DNA of 42,422 nt, from contig CALPWK020000002.1 of the NCBI GenBank assembly GCA_943327245.2, forward strand, positions 1-42,422. Reading direction: 5' to 3'. Every line of letters begins with the position of its first letter. Position 1 is the first letter of the stretch. The DNA is from Comamonas sp. lk (GTDB lineage: Bacteria; Bacteroidota; Bacteroidia; Chitinophagales; Chitinophagaceae). Made by a program: the position numbers and the translations under genes. The notes under the pieces are model-generated. The model had not been told where the DNA came from, did not search any database, and was given only the letters and a program-made list of their open reading frames with translations. Positions 7,546 through 15,455 of the stretch are shown one piece after another.

Positions 7546-9177
7546 ATGCAAATTGGATACTTCAACTACCCTGCTCCCGCTAATGAACCTGTTTTAACAT
7601 ATGCTCCAGGATCCCCTGAAAAAGTAGCTTTAAAACTGGCTTTAGCAAATGCAAAGAAAAAAACATTAGATATACCAATGTATATTAATGGTAAAGCAAT
7701 ACGTACCGGTAAAAAAATAGCAATTCATCCTCCACATGAAATAAAACATGTACTAGGACATTTTCATATGGGGACAAAGCAACATGTGGAACAAGCTATT
7801 AATGCTGGTTTAAAAGCAAGGGCAGCTTGGGCTGATATGCCTTGGGAATCTAGAGCACATATATTTTTAAAAGCGGCAGATTTATTAGCAACTAAATATC
7901 GTTTCGAAATGAACGCGGCTACTATGTTGGGACAAAGTAAAAATGCCTACCAAGCAGAGATAGACGCTGCATGTGAATTAATTGATTTCTTAAGATTCAA
8001 CGTTCATTTTTTATGTGACATTTATCAACAACAACCAGTGTCATCACCTGGCATACATAATAGAATGGAATGGCGCGGTTTAGAAGGGTTTGTACTTGCT
8101 ATCACTCCATTTAACTTTACAGCAATCGGTGGTAACTTACCTGCTTCTGCAGCAATGTGTGGTAATGTAGTAGTATGGAAACCAGCCAATACTCAAGTTT
8201 ATTCTGCACAATTATTTATGCGTATTTTGAAAGAAGCTGGCTTACCAGACGGTGTAATTAATTTAGTGTATGTTGACGGACCAACTATAGGAGCTACTTG
8301 CTTTACTCACCCTGACTTTGCGGGTGTTCACTTTACGGGCTCCACTGGCGTCTTTAACACTATGTGGAAACAAATTGGGGAGAACATTCCAAGATATAAA
8401 TCATATCCAAGAATTGTGGGAGAAACAGGCGGTAAGGATTTTGTGATGGTTCATGAAAGTGCAGACGTAGATACGGTAGCAACCGCTTTAGCAAGAGGTT
8501 CATTTGAATATCAAGGACAAAAATGTTCTGCTGCTTCTAGAGCTTATTTACCAAGTAACATTGCGCAAGCAGTAAAAGATAAATTAGTTAAAATGGTTCA
8601 ATCCATGAAAATGGGTAACGTAGAAGATTTCAGCAACTTTGTTAATGCGGTAATTGACGAAAAATCATATGACAACATCACAAAATATATTGCAAAAGCC
8701 AAAAAGGATAAGAAAGCTAAAATTTTAGTGGGGGGCAATTCGAGTAAAAAGATTGGATATTTTGTGGAACCTACAGTGATTGCTACTACAGATCCAAAAT
8801 ACTTAACAATGTGTGAAGAGATCTTTGGCCCAGTGTTAACTATCTATACCTATCCCGCAAAACAATTCGAAAAAACATTGAAAATATTAGATAGTACCTC
8901 TAAATATGCTTTGACTGGTTCTATAATAGCCCAAGACCGTTCAGCTATTGAATTGGCAACCAATATGTTAAGACATGCTGCTGGGAATTTCTATATTAAT
9001 GACAAGCCTACTGGAGCGGTGGTGGGTCAACAACCATTTGGTGGTGCGAGAGGTTCAGGTACAAATGATAAAGCAGGAAGTATGCTAAATTTATACCGTT
9101 GGTTGAGTGCTCGTACTATCAAGGAGACCTTTAACCCTCCTACTGACTATAAATACCCATTTTTAAACGAAGCATAA
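7546..9177 (+). CDS. pruA: 1-pyrroline-5-carboxylate dehydrogenase
   Basis: PruA oxidises pyrroline-5-carboxylate (as glutamate semialdehyde) to glutamate with NAD, the second step of proline catabolism. The 543-residue length fits the single-domain enzyme; no proline dehydrogenase domain is fused. The aldehyde dehydrogenase fold shows the NAD-binding FVLAITPFNFTAIGGNLPAS, the catalytic glutamate E293 in GETGGKDF, and the nucleophilic cysteine C327 in YQGQKCSAASRAY. The C-terminal EEIFGPVLTIY and QQPFGGARGSGTNDKAG are characteristic of the P5C dehydrogenase branch. The proline dehydrogenase gene (putA/prodh) is not in the window. A promoter element lies just upstream, and pdhA follows 52 bases later with its own promoter. 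Confidence 0.95.
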   Translation: MQIGYFNYPAPANEPVLTYAPGSPEKVALKLALANAKKKTLDIPMYINGKAIRTGKKIAIHPPHEIKHVLGHFHMGTKQHVEQAINAGLKARAAWADMPWESRAHIFLKAADLLATKYRFEMNAATMLGQSKNAYQAEIDAACELIDFLRFNVHFLCDIYQQQPVSSPGIHNRMEWRGLEGFVLAITPFNFTAIGGNLPASAAMCGNVVVWKPANTQVYSAQLFMRILKEAGLPDGVINLVYVDGPTIGATCFTHPDFAGVHFTGSTGVFNTMWKQIGENIPRYKSYPRIVGETGGKDFVMVHESADVDTVATALARGSFEYQGQKCSAASRAYLPSNIAQAVKDKLVKMVQSMKMGNVEDFSNFVNAVIDEKSYDNITKYIAKAKKDKKAKILVGGNSSKKIGYFVEPTVIATTDPKYLTMCEEIFGPVLTIYTYPAKQFEKTLKILDSTSKYALTGSIIAQDRSAIELATNMLRHAAGNFYINDKPTGAVVGQQPFGGARGSGTNDKAGSMLNLYRWLSARTIKETFNPPTDYKYPFLNEA

Positions 9178-9201
9178 GCGCTGTTTTTACATCTAAAACA
9201 G

Positions 9202-9209
9202 TATATTTG
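9202..9209 (+). promoter_or_regulatory. Bacteroidota -7 promoter element for pdhA
   Basis: TATATTTG matches TAnnTTTG exactly and ends 20 bases before the GTG start of pdhA. A 7-bp inverted repeat (CTGTTTT-N7-AAAACAG, 9181-9201) lies immediately upstream of the element and could be an operator or chance. Confidence 0.55.
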
Positions 9210-9229
9210 CCTCCAAAATTACAAGGACT

Positions 9230-10225
9230 GTGGCGCAAAAATTTTCTAAAGAAACATACCTGTATTGGTACGAATTGATGCAATTAATACGTCAATTTGA
9301 ATCAAAATCAGAAGAAATGTATAAAATGGCGGGTAAAATCAGAGGATTTTTCCACGTATATAATGGTCAAGAAGCAATTGCTGCTGGTTGTATGACTGCA
9401 ACAAATCAAGAAGACCCTTTTATCACTGGTTACCGTGATCACGGATTAGCACTTGCAAAAGGAATGACCCCTAATTCAGCCATGGCTGAGTTATATGGTA
9501 AAGCCACAGGTTGCTCTAAAGGTAAAGGTGGAAGCATGCACTTATTTAGTAAAGAACATTTCTTCTTTGGAGGTCATGGTATTGTGGGTGCTCAAATTGG
9601 CACTGGTGCCGGTTTAGCATTTGCTGAAAAATACAGAGACTCTAATAATGTTGTTTTATGTTTCTTTGGTGATGGTGCAGCTAGACAAGGTATGTTGCAT
9701 GAGGTTTTCAACTTAGCAATGCTTTGGAAATTACCAATCGTATTTATTTGTGAAAATAATAATTACGCAATGGGTACTTCTATTGAAAGAACTAGTAATG
9801 TAATTGATATCTATAAATTAGCAGACGCCTATGAAATGCCTGCCGATAAAATTGATGGAATGACACCTGAATTAGTGCATGAATCAGTAGCGAGAGCTGC
9901 TAAGCGTGCAAGAGATGGTGAAGGCCCTACTTTATTGGAAATGAAAACTTATAGATATAGAGGTCACTCTGTTTCAGATCCACAAAAATATAGAACTAAA
10001 GATGAAGTGGAAGAATACAAAGACCAAGACCCTATTACTAAAGTTAGAAAAACAATTTTAGAAAATAATTTTGCAACTGAAGCTGACTTATTAGCTATTG
10101 ACGAAAAAATCAATTTAATAGTAGAAGGTTCTGTGAAATTTGCTGAAGAAAGTCCTTGGCCAGATGATAGTGAAGTTTATAAAGATGTTTACATTGATCA
10201 AAACTATCCATTTATCGTTGACTAA
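9230..10225 (+). CDS. pdhA: Pyruvate dehydrogenase E1 component, alpha subunit
   Basis: PdhA is the thiamine-diphosphate subunit of E1, which decarboxylates pyruvate and transfers the acetyl group to the lipoyl arm of E2. The 331-residue length is typical of the alpha subunit of alpha2beta2 E1. The TPP motif GDGAARQG...NN spans residues 147-177, with the conserved CENNNYAMGT at its end. Other landmarks are the N-terminal GFFHVYNGQEAIAAG, the KGKGGSMHLF loop and the YRYRGHSVSDPQKYR region. The start is GTG (VAQKFSKE), the first codon after the promoter element; no closer ATG fits. The E1 beta gene is not adjacent: the next gene is a TPR protein 45 bases away. Another 2-oxoacid E1 alpha is a remote alternative, but the sequence fits the pyruvate branch well. 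Confidence 0.93.
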   Translation: MAQKFSKETYLYWYELMQLIRQFESKSEEMYKMAGKIRGFFHVYNGQEAIAAGCMTATNQEDPFITGYRDHGLALAKGMTPNSAMAELYGKATGCSKGKGGSMHLFSKEHFFFGGHGIVGAQIGTGAGLAFAEKYRDSNNVVLCFFGDGAARQGMLHEVFNLAMLWKLPIVFICENNNYAMGTSIERTSNVIDIYKLADAYEMPADKIDGMTPELVHESVARAAKRARDGEGPTLLEMKTYRYRGHSVSDPQKYRTKDEVEEYKDQDPITKVRKTILENNFATEADLLAIDEKINLIVEGSVKFAEESPWPDDSEVYKDVYIDQNYPFIVD

Positions 10226-10270
10226 TACAATAACTTACTATAACTGAACATTACATTATAACCAAACAAT

Positions 10271-10924
10271 ATGAGTGATTTACAACAAGACCAACATCCA
10301 TTTTTAGACTTTGTTAAAAAGAATCAGAAAGCCCTTACCTATACTTTAGTTTTAGCTGTTGTATTAATAGGCGGTTTTTTTGGATATTCAGAGCTATATC
10401 AAAAACCACGTGAAGCAAAAGCGGCAGATGCTATTTTTATGGCAGAAAAATATTTTGCAAACGACTCCTCTAGCTTCGTGTTAAATGGGGACGGAACAAG
10501 TAAAGGTGTTTTATACATTATGAAAGAATATAGTGGAACTAAAGCAGCTAATCTTTCTAAGTATTATGCGGGTATTAGTTATTTTAGATTAAATGATTTT
10601 AATAAGTCAATTGAATATTTAAAGGACTTTACAACAAATGCTAAACAAGTTCAAGCAATTGCTTACGGCACTATGGGTGATGCATATGCTGAATTAAAAA
10701 AGAATGACGAAGCGGTTTCTTATTATAAAAAAGCAGGAGAATATTTCCCAGAAGACGAATCAATTTCTTCTGAATATTTATTCCGTGCTGCTTCCTTCTT
10801 AGAATTGAACGGAAAGTCTGACGAAGCAATTGAATTGTATAATACAATAAAAAATAAATACCCTAAATCTGAAAAAGGATTTATGGCAGACAAGTATATC
10901 AATCGATTAAAGATTCAACCATAA
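10271..10924 (+). CDS. Membrane-anchored TPR protein (YfgM-like)
   Basis: The 217-residue protein has a short cytoplasmic N-terminus (HPFLDFVKKNQKAL), one membrane helix (TYTLVLAVVLIGGFFGYSEL, about residues 33-52) and a periplasmic part of helical repeats. TPR-like units are visible at KYYAGISYFRLNDFNKSIEY, AYGTMGDAYAELKKNDEAVSYY and YLFRAASFLELNGKSDEAIELY. This matches the YfgM layout: a bitopic TPR protein that associates with the Sec translocon and periplasmic chaperones in E. coli. Homology is structural rather than strong, so the function is inferred. It follows pdhA by 45 bases and ends in a strong terminator, so the two are probably co-transcribed, with no evident functional link. Confidence 0.8.
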   Translation: MSDLQQDQHPFLDFVKKNQKALTYTLVLAVVLIGGFFGYSELYQKPREAKAADAIFMAEKYFANDSSSFVLNGDGTSKGVLYIMKEYSGTKAANLSKYYAGISYFRLNDFNKSIEYLKDFTTNAKQVQAIAYGTMGDAYAELKKNDEAVSYYKKAGEYFPEDESISSEYLFRAASFLELNGKSDEAIELYNTIKNKYPKSEKGFMADKYINRLKIQP

Positions 10925-10931
10925 ATATTTT

Positions 10932-10963
10932 AAAGAGTCTCTTCTAAAGAGGCTCTTTTTTTT
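10932..10963 (+). terminator. Strong intrinsic terminator after the pdhA-TPR unit
   Basis: The 12-base arms AAAGAGTCTCTT and AAGAGGCTCTTT pair with a single G-U wobble; the innermost pair probably opens to give a 5-base loop. The run of T continues to 10963. It sits 7 bases after the stop codon of the TPR gene and is the best intrinsic terminator in the window. Confidence 0.92.
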
Positions 10964-10984
10964 AGTTAGTATTAATTTTTAAGT

Positions 10985-11704
10985 ATGACAGTTCAATTAT
11001 TCATCCCTTGTTTTATGGATCAGTTGTATCCACAAGTAGCTTTTAATACTATTAAGGTATTGGAAAAAGCTGGCTGTATTGTTAAATACAATCCTAGTCA
11101 AACATGTTGTGGACAGCCTGCTTTTAATGCTGGTTTTTGGGGTGAGGCAAAAGACGTTTGTACTAAGTTTGTACAGGATTTTGACGGAGTAGATTATATA
11201 GTGAGTCCAAGTGCAAGTTGTACTGGATTTGTTCGAAATAACTATGGTAAGCTTTTTGAAAATAACGCATTTCAAAGTTCAGCAAAAAAAGTCACCAATC
11301 AAATGTTTGAACTCTCTGAGTTCTTAGTTAAAATTTTGAAAGTAACTGATTTAGGTGCTAGCTTTGATGGCAAAGTCACCTATCATGACAGCTGTGCAGG
11401 ATTAAGAGAATGCGTAATTAAAGAAGAGCCAAGAACGTTGCTTTCATTAGTTAATGGACTAGAATTAGTGGAGATGAAAGACACTGACATTTGTTGTGGA
11501 TTCGGAGGAAGTTTTGCTGTAAAATATGATACTATTAGTGTTGCTATGGCAGACCAAAAAATTGACAATGCATTAGCTACACAAGCAGAATACATTGTTA
11601 GCACAGATACTAGTTGTTTAATGCATTTAGATGGTCGTATTAATTTTAATGGACAGGCAATTAAAGTCTTACATTTAGCGGACATATTGGCTAGTGGTTA
11701 TTAA
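10985..11704 (+). CDS. LutA/YkgE-like (Fe-S)-binding protein with two CCG domains
   Basis: This 239-residue protein has two cysteine-rich CCG domains: TCCGQPAFNAGF with C41-C42 and DICCGFGGSF with C170-C171. Each is paired with upstream cysteines (IPCFMDQLYP and SASCTGF in the first half, YHDSCAGLRE in the second). That is the layout of LutA (YvfV/YkgE) and of the heterodisulfide-reductase-type CCG proteins. LutA works with LutB and LutC to oxidise L-lactate to pyruvate, but neither partner is here, so a lactate role is only possible. It could instead be an electron-transfer partner in another Fe-S complex. The gene begins soon after a strong terminator, so it should have its own promoter, although none matches TAnnTTTG. 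An EVE-domain gene follows on the same strand. Confidence 0.85.
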   Translation: MTVQLFIPCFMDQLYPQVAFNTIKVLEKAGCIVKYNPSQTCCGQPAFNAGFWGEAKDVCTKFVQDFDGVDYIVSPSASCTGFVRNNYGKLFENNAFQSSAKKVTNQMFELSEFLVKILKVTDLGASFDGKVTYHDSCAGLRECVIKEEPRTLLSLVNGLELVEMKDTDICCGFGGSFAVKYDTISVAMADQKIDNALATQAEYIVSTDTSCLMHLDGRINFNGQAIKVLHLADILASGY

Positions 11705-11755
11705 ACTAACGAACTAATTTATTTGGTTTATTTTATTCAATTTTATTTTATTACT

Positions 11756-12166
11756 ATGGCATATTGGTTAATTAAATCTGAACCATTTAAATATTCTTGG
11801 GATCAATTTATTAAGGATAAAAAAACATTTTGGGATGGTGTAAGAAATTATTCTGCAAGAAATAATTTAAGGTCTATGAAAAAAGGCGATCAAGCTTTTT
11901 GGTACCATAGCAATGAAGGGATGGAAATAGTTGGAATAGCTAAAGTGGTAAAAGAGTCTTACCAAGATCCTACTACCGAAGAAACGGCATGGTTAGCAGT
12001 TGATTTTGCACCAGTAAAAAAATTAAAAAATCCTGTTAAATTAGCGGATGTAAAAGCAAATACGAATTTAGCTAATATGGCTTTAGTACGCTTGGGACGA
12101 CTGTCTGTCCAGCCAGTTACCGATGGTGAATGGGAAGAAGTAATGAAGATGAGTGAAGGATTGTAA
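11756..12166 (+). CDS. EVE domain-containing protein
   Basis: The ORF track begins at a TTG at 11723, but the domain begins with AYWLIKSEPFKYSWDQF directly after the ATG at 11756, so I place the start there (136 residues). The sequence matches the EVE/thymocyte nuclear protein 1 family: WDGVRNYSARNNLRSMKKGD, FWYHSNEGMEIVGIAKV, then a PVKKLKNPVKLADVK region and the C-terminal VQPVTDGEWEEVM. EVE domains have the PUA-like fold and bind modified bases (for example 5-methylcytosine or hydroxymethylcytosine) in DNA or RNA. As a single-domain protein with no restriction-enzyme partner it is more likely a housekeeping nucleic-acid reader than part of a defence system. It is convergent with the SpmA-SpmB gene. 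Confidence 0.9.
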   Translation: MAYWLIKSEPFKYSWDQFIKDKKTFWDGVRNYSARNNLRSMKKGDQAFWYHSNEGMEIVGIAKVVKESYQDPTTEETAWLAVDFAPVKKLKNPVKLADVKANTNLANMALVRLGRLSVQPVTDGEWEEVMKMSEGL

Positions 12167-12182
12167 TTGTTAAGAGATATAA

Positions 12183-13415
12183 TTATTTAAAGAAGGTATA
12201 TCCAATTAATATAGCAATTATCACTCCAATAATATCTGCGAACAGTCCAGCCCAAACAGCATAACGAACTTTTTTAATACCCACACTTCCAAAGTATAAA
12301 GCTATTATGTAGAATGTGGTGTCTGCAGAACCTTGAAAAATAGAGGCTAATTTTCCTAAGAATGAATCTGGCCCATGAGTTTGGAACACATCCAACATTA
12401 AACCTCTTGCTCCACTCCCACTTAATGGTCTCATAATGGCAACTGGCAAAGCACCTACAAAGTCGGTATTCATACCAGTTAATTGAATAAGATAAGTAAG
12501 TCCATTTAATACATATTCCATAGCACCACTGTCTCTAAAAACTCGAATTGCGACAAGCATAGCAACTAAATAAGGAATGATTTTAATAATTACGTCAAAT
12601 CCGTTTTTAGCGCCTTCAATAAATGCATCAAATACAGCCACTTTTTTGTAAGCCCCACCCAGTATAATAGTAACGACAATGGTCAATAAAATACTTGACC
12701 CTGCAATTTTAGAAAATACTTCCTTATTTAAAGGACTTAAGCTATTAACACCTATTAACACCACGCACATGAATATGAATAACCCAACTAGCCAGCCAAT
12801 TAATACTTTATCCCACTTTATTTTCTGGTATAAGCCTACCATTATTATTGAAGCTAAAGTGGTGCCAATAGTGGCTAGAACGCAGGGAATAAATATACTT
12901 GCTGCGTCCTGTGAACCGGCAGCTAGCCGATAAGAGATGATACTAAGTGGTATTATGGTTAATCCACTAGTATGTAAAACCAGAAACATGATTTGAGCAT
13001 TCGTTGCTTTTTCTTTTTCAGGATTTAAACCTTGTAAGCTTTCCATAGCTTTTAATGCAAATGGTGTTGCCGCATTGTCTAAGCCCAACATATTGGCACT
13101 AAAATTCATTACCATATGCCCCATAGCCGGATGATTGTCTGGAACTTCAGGGAACAATCTGCTTAAAAATGGGTTCATCCATTTTGATAATTTATGTATG
13201 GCACCCGCTTTCTCAGCAATATTCATCAAACCTAGGAAGAATACCATTGTACCGGCTAAAGGGAAGGCAACGTCTATAATAGAGCTCTTAGCGGAGTCAA
13301 AAAGGCCGTCCGCAAGTAGTTTGAAAATTTCTGTATCTCCAAAAAAGACCAATTTAACAAGCGCAATTATAAAAGCGATCACAAAAAAGGCCATCCAGAT
13401 AATATTCATTGCCAT
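12183..13415 (-). CDS. SpmA-SpmB fusion, nucleoside-recognition (Gate) domain membrane protein
   Basis: This 410-residue polytopic membrane protein joins two proteins that are separate in Bacillus. The N-terminal half carries the SpmA signature (MNFSANMLGLDNAATPFALKAMESL) near residues 104-128. The C-terminal half carries the SpmB signature (IMRPLSGSGARGLMLD, then GSADTTFYIIALYFGSVGIKK). Each half contains a Gate/nucleoside-recognition domain, and many hydrophobic segments suggest an inner-membrane channel or transporter. In Bacillus SpmA and SpmB are needed for spore core dehydration, but the rest of this window gives no sign of sporulation, so a transport role with unknown substrate is more likely. 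ATG at 13415 is used; a second ATG two codons in is possible. It is divergent from ychF (81 bases). Confidence 0.88.
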   Translation of the reverse strand: MAMNIIWMAFFVIAFIIALVKLVFFGDTEIFKLLADGLFDSAKSSIIDVAFPLAGTMVFFLGLMNIAEKAGAIHKLSKWMNPFLSRLFPEVPDNHPAMGHMVMNFSANMLGLDNAATPFALKAMESLQGLNPEKEKATNAQIMFLVLHTSGLTIIPLSIISYRLAAGSQDAASIFIPCVLATIGTTLASIIMVGLYQKIKWDKVLIGWLVGLFIFMCVVLIGVNSLSPLNKEVFSKIAGSSILLTIVVTIILGGAYKKVAVFDAFIEGAKNGFDVIIKIIPYLVAMLVAIRVFRDSGAMEYVLNGLTYLIQLTGMNTDFVGALPVAIMRPLSGSGARGLMLDVFQTHGPDSFLGKLASIFQGSADTTFYIIALYFGSVGIKKVRYAVWAGLFADIIGVIIAILIGYTFFK

Positions 13416-13465
13416 AGTAACAATTGTTTATGCTACTAATATAGCCCATTTTGAGATTAGAATTG

Positions 13466-13473
13466 TATTTTTG
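13466..13473 (+). promoter_or_regulatory. Bacteroidota -7 promoter element for ychF
   Basis: TATTTTTG matches TAnnTTTG exactly and ends 23 bases before the ychF ATG, within the 81-base divergent gap. No -33 TTG at normal spacing. Confidence 0.5.
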
Positions 13474-13496
13474 CGACACTTAAAAAGAATCAGATT

Positions 13497-14594
13497 ATGG
13501 CATTACAAGCAGGAATCGTGGGCTTACCCAATGTAGGAAAATCAACTTTGTTTAACGCAGTTAGTAATAGTGCCAAAGCACAAGCAAGTAACTATCGTTT
13601 TTGTACTATTGAACCCAATGTAGGTTTAGTGGACGTGCCAGATATTAGAATGCACCAATTAGCTGAGTTAATTAATCCGACACGTATAGTTCCTACACAA
13701 TTAGAAATTGTAGACATTGCTGGTTTAGTTAAAGGAGCAAGTAAAGGAGAAGGGCTGGGTAACAAATTTTTGGCAAATATTAGAGAAGTGAGCGCCATTA
13801 TTCATGTTATTCGTTGTTTTGAAGACGAAAACGTACTTAGAGAGGAAGGTGAAATTAATCCAATATCCGATAAGGAAATAATAGAAACAGAATTACAATT
13901 AAAAGACTTGGATAGTGTGGAGAAGAAAATTCAACGTACCGAAAAGTTAGCTAAAACTGACCCTAAAGCAAAAGTTGAATTGGCTGTGTTATTGCAATGT
14001 AAGGATCATTTAGAAAAAGGAAAAAGTGTTCGTTCTTTAGGATTATCTAAGGAAGAAAGTGCGTCTATTGCTGATATTTGTTTATTGACAGAGAAACCTG
14101 TGATGTATGTTGCCAATGTGGACGAAGCTTCCATGCATACTGGCAATAAATATTCAGACATGTTAAAGGACATGGCAGTTAAAGAAGGGGCAGAAGTAAT
14201 TGTTATGTGTAACAATATTGAAGCACAAATTACAGAAGTGGAAGACGCAGACGATAAGGCTTTATTTATGGAAGAGTATCAAATGAAAGAACCTGCTTTG
14301 AATAGATTAATTCAGTCAGCGTATAAACTTTTGAAATTAGAAACTTATTTTACTGCAGGTGTTCAAGAAGTAAGAGCATGGACAATTGGTAATGGCTGGA
14401 AAGCACCACAAGCGGCAAGTGTGATTCACACTGATTTTGAAAAAGGGTTTATTAAAGCGGAAGTTATAGCTTTTGAAGACTTTATCAAATATAAAAGTGA
14501 AGCGGCGTGTAGAGATAATGGTAAATTAAGAATTGAAGGAAAGGAGTATATAGTTAAAGACGGAGATGTAATGCATTTCAGATTTAACGTATAA
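13497..14594 (+). CDS. ychF: YchF/OLA1-type ribosome-associated ATPase
   Basis: YchF is an Obg-family P-loop protein that prefers ATP to GTP, binds the ribosome, and is linked to translation start fidelity and oxidative stress. The 365-residue length is normal. Walker A is GLPNVGKST (9-17), followed by the switch regions NYRFCTIEPNVGLVDVPD and DIAGLVKGASKGEGLGNKFL. The G4 position reads NVDEA, the NxxE variant that explains the ATP preference, instead of NKxD. A coiled-coil-like helical insertion spans roughly residues 130-190, and the C-terminal TGS-like domain includes TAGVQEVRAWTI and DFEKGFIKAEVIAFEDF. The in-frame start lies directly before the conserved ALQAGIVGLPN. A larger ORF in another frame that overlaps the start is a shadow. 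Confidence 0.97.
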   Translation: MALQAGIVGLPNVGKSTLFNAVSNSAKAQASNYRFCTIEPNVGLVDVPDIRMHQLAELINPTRIVPTQLEIVDIAGLVKGASKGEGLGNKFLANIREVSAIIHVIRCFEDENVLREEGEINPISDKEIIETELQLKDLDSVEKKIQRTEKLAKTDPKAKVELAVLLQCKDHLEKGKSVRSLGLSKEESASIADICLLTEKPVMYVANVDEASMHTGNKYSDMLKDMAVKEGAEVIVMCNNIEAQITEVEDADDKALFMEEYQMKEPALNRLIQSAYKLLKLETYFTAGVQEVRAWTIGNGWKAPQAASVIHTDFEKGFIKAEVIAFEDFIKYKSEAACRDNGKLRIEGKEYIVKDGDVMHFRFNV

Positions 14595-14648
14595 ATTTAG
14601 ATTATTCGAATAGCTATAATATTCTAATACTATTACAATCAAATATTT

Positions 14649-15455
14649 ATGAAAAATTTTGTTTTAATAACAATGCTGATTTGCTTATTTGCTTGTAATA
14701 GTAATATAGAAAATACCGATTCAAAGACGGCGTCGGCTATTGCTAGTCCCACTTCATTACAATATGAGATAGTTAAAATTTATCCTCACGATACTAGTTC
14801 CTATACGCAAGGTTTAGAATGGGATGGAAATAATTTAATTGAGGGTACGGGAAATTATGGTAAAAGTATGCTTCATATAATGGATACGAATATGAACACC
14901 ATTAGCTCGAAAGTAAAATTGGAAAAAAACTATTTTGGAGAAGGTACTACCCTGTTTAATGGTAAAATTTATCAATTAACATGGAAAGAAAAAAAGGTTT
15001 TTGTATACGATGCTAAGTCATTGAAAAAAATTAAAGAATTATATTGGCCCTATGAAGGATGGGGTTTAACACATAATGATAGTTCTTTGATAGTTTCCAC
15101 TGGTGAAAGCAATATTTATATAGTTAACCCTGAAACATTTGCAATACAAAAAACAATAGGTGTATTTAATAATTACGGATATATAAGTAATATGAATGAG
15201 CTAGAATATGTGAATGGAAATATTGTTGCAAATATTTATGGTCAAAATGAAATTATATTTATTGATATTAATTCTGGTCAAGTTAAACACACAATCAATT
15301 TTTCAAACCTATTAGCACAAGCTAATGTTAAATATGATCCTTTGAGTGTAGATGCAGGATATGTTTTAAATGGAATAGCGTATCATTCTGGTAGAGGAAC
15401 TTACTTTATAACAGGTAAATGTTGGCCAATTATAGCAGAAGTAAAAATTAAATAG
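14649..15455 (+). CDS. Glutaminyl-peptide cyclotransferase (plant/bacterial QC type), lipoprotein
   Basis: The 268-residue product starts with a lipoprotein signal peptide ending LFAC, with the lipid-modified cysteine at 16, so it should be anchored in the envelope. The mature part is the beta-propeller of the papaya-type glutaminyl cyclase family: SSYTQGLEWDGNNLIEGTGN, then EGTTLFNGKIYQLTWKEKKV, GWGLTHNDSSLIVSTG, MNELEYVNGNIVANIYGQ, and the terminal LNGIAYHSGRGTYFITGKCW. Such enzymes convert an N-terminal glutamine to pyroglutamate, protecting exported proteins from aminopeptidases. In Bacteroidota many exported proteins begin with Gln after signal cleavage; here several signal peptides end in AQ or GQ, which fits. 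Its stop codon directly abuts the stop of the convergent methyltransferase gene. Confidence 0.88.
   Translation: MKNFVLITMLICLFACNSNIENTDSKTASAIASPTSLQYEIVKIYPHDTSSYTQGLEWDGNNLIEGTGNYGKSMLHIMDTNMNTISSKVKLEKNYFGEGTTLFNGKIYQLTWKEKKVFVYDAKSLKKIKELYWPYEGWGLTHNDSSLIVSTGESNIYIVNPETFAIQKTIGVFNNYGYISNMNELEYVNGNIVANIYGQNEIIFIDINSGQVKHTINFSNLLAQANVKYDPLSVDAGYVLNGIAYHSGRGTYFITGKCWPIIAEVKIK

Noticed and set aside
11756-12166. EVE-domain gene considered as part of a modification-dependent defence system
   Set aside because: It is a lone single-domain gene with no nuclease or other defence gene around it.
13419-13428. Perfect 10-base palindrome AACAATTGTT between SpmA-SpmB and ychF
   Set aside because: It is short and AT-rich, and no second copy was noticed elsewhere, so I cannot support an operator call.
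13135-13536. ORF of 133 residues on the plus strand overlapping the SpmA-SpmB gene and the ychF start
   Set aside because: It is antisense to a clear membrane protein gene, out of frame with ychF, and has no recognisable domain.
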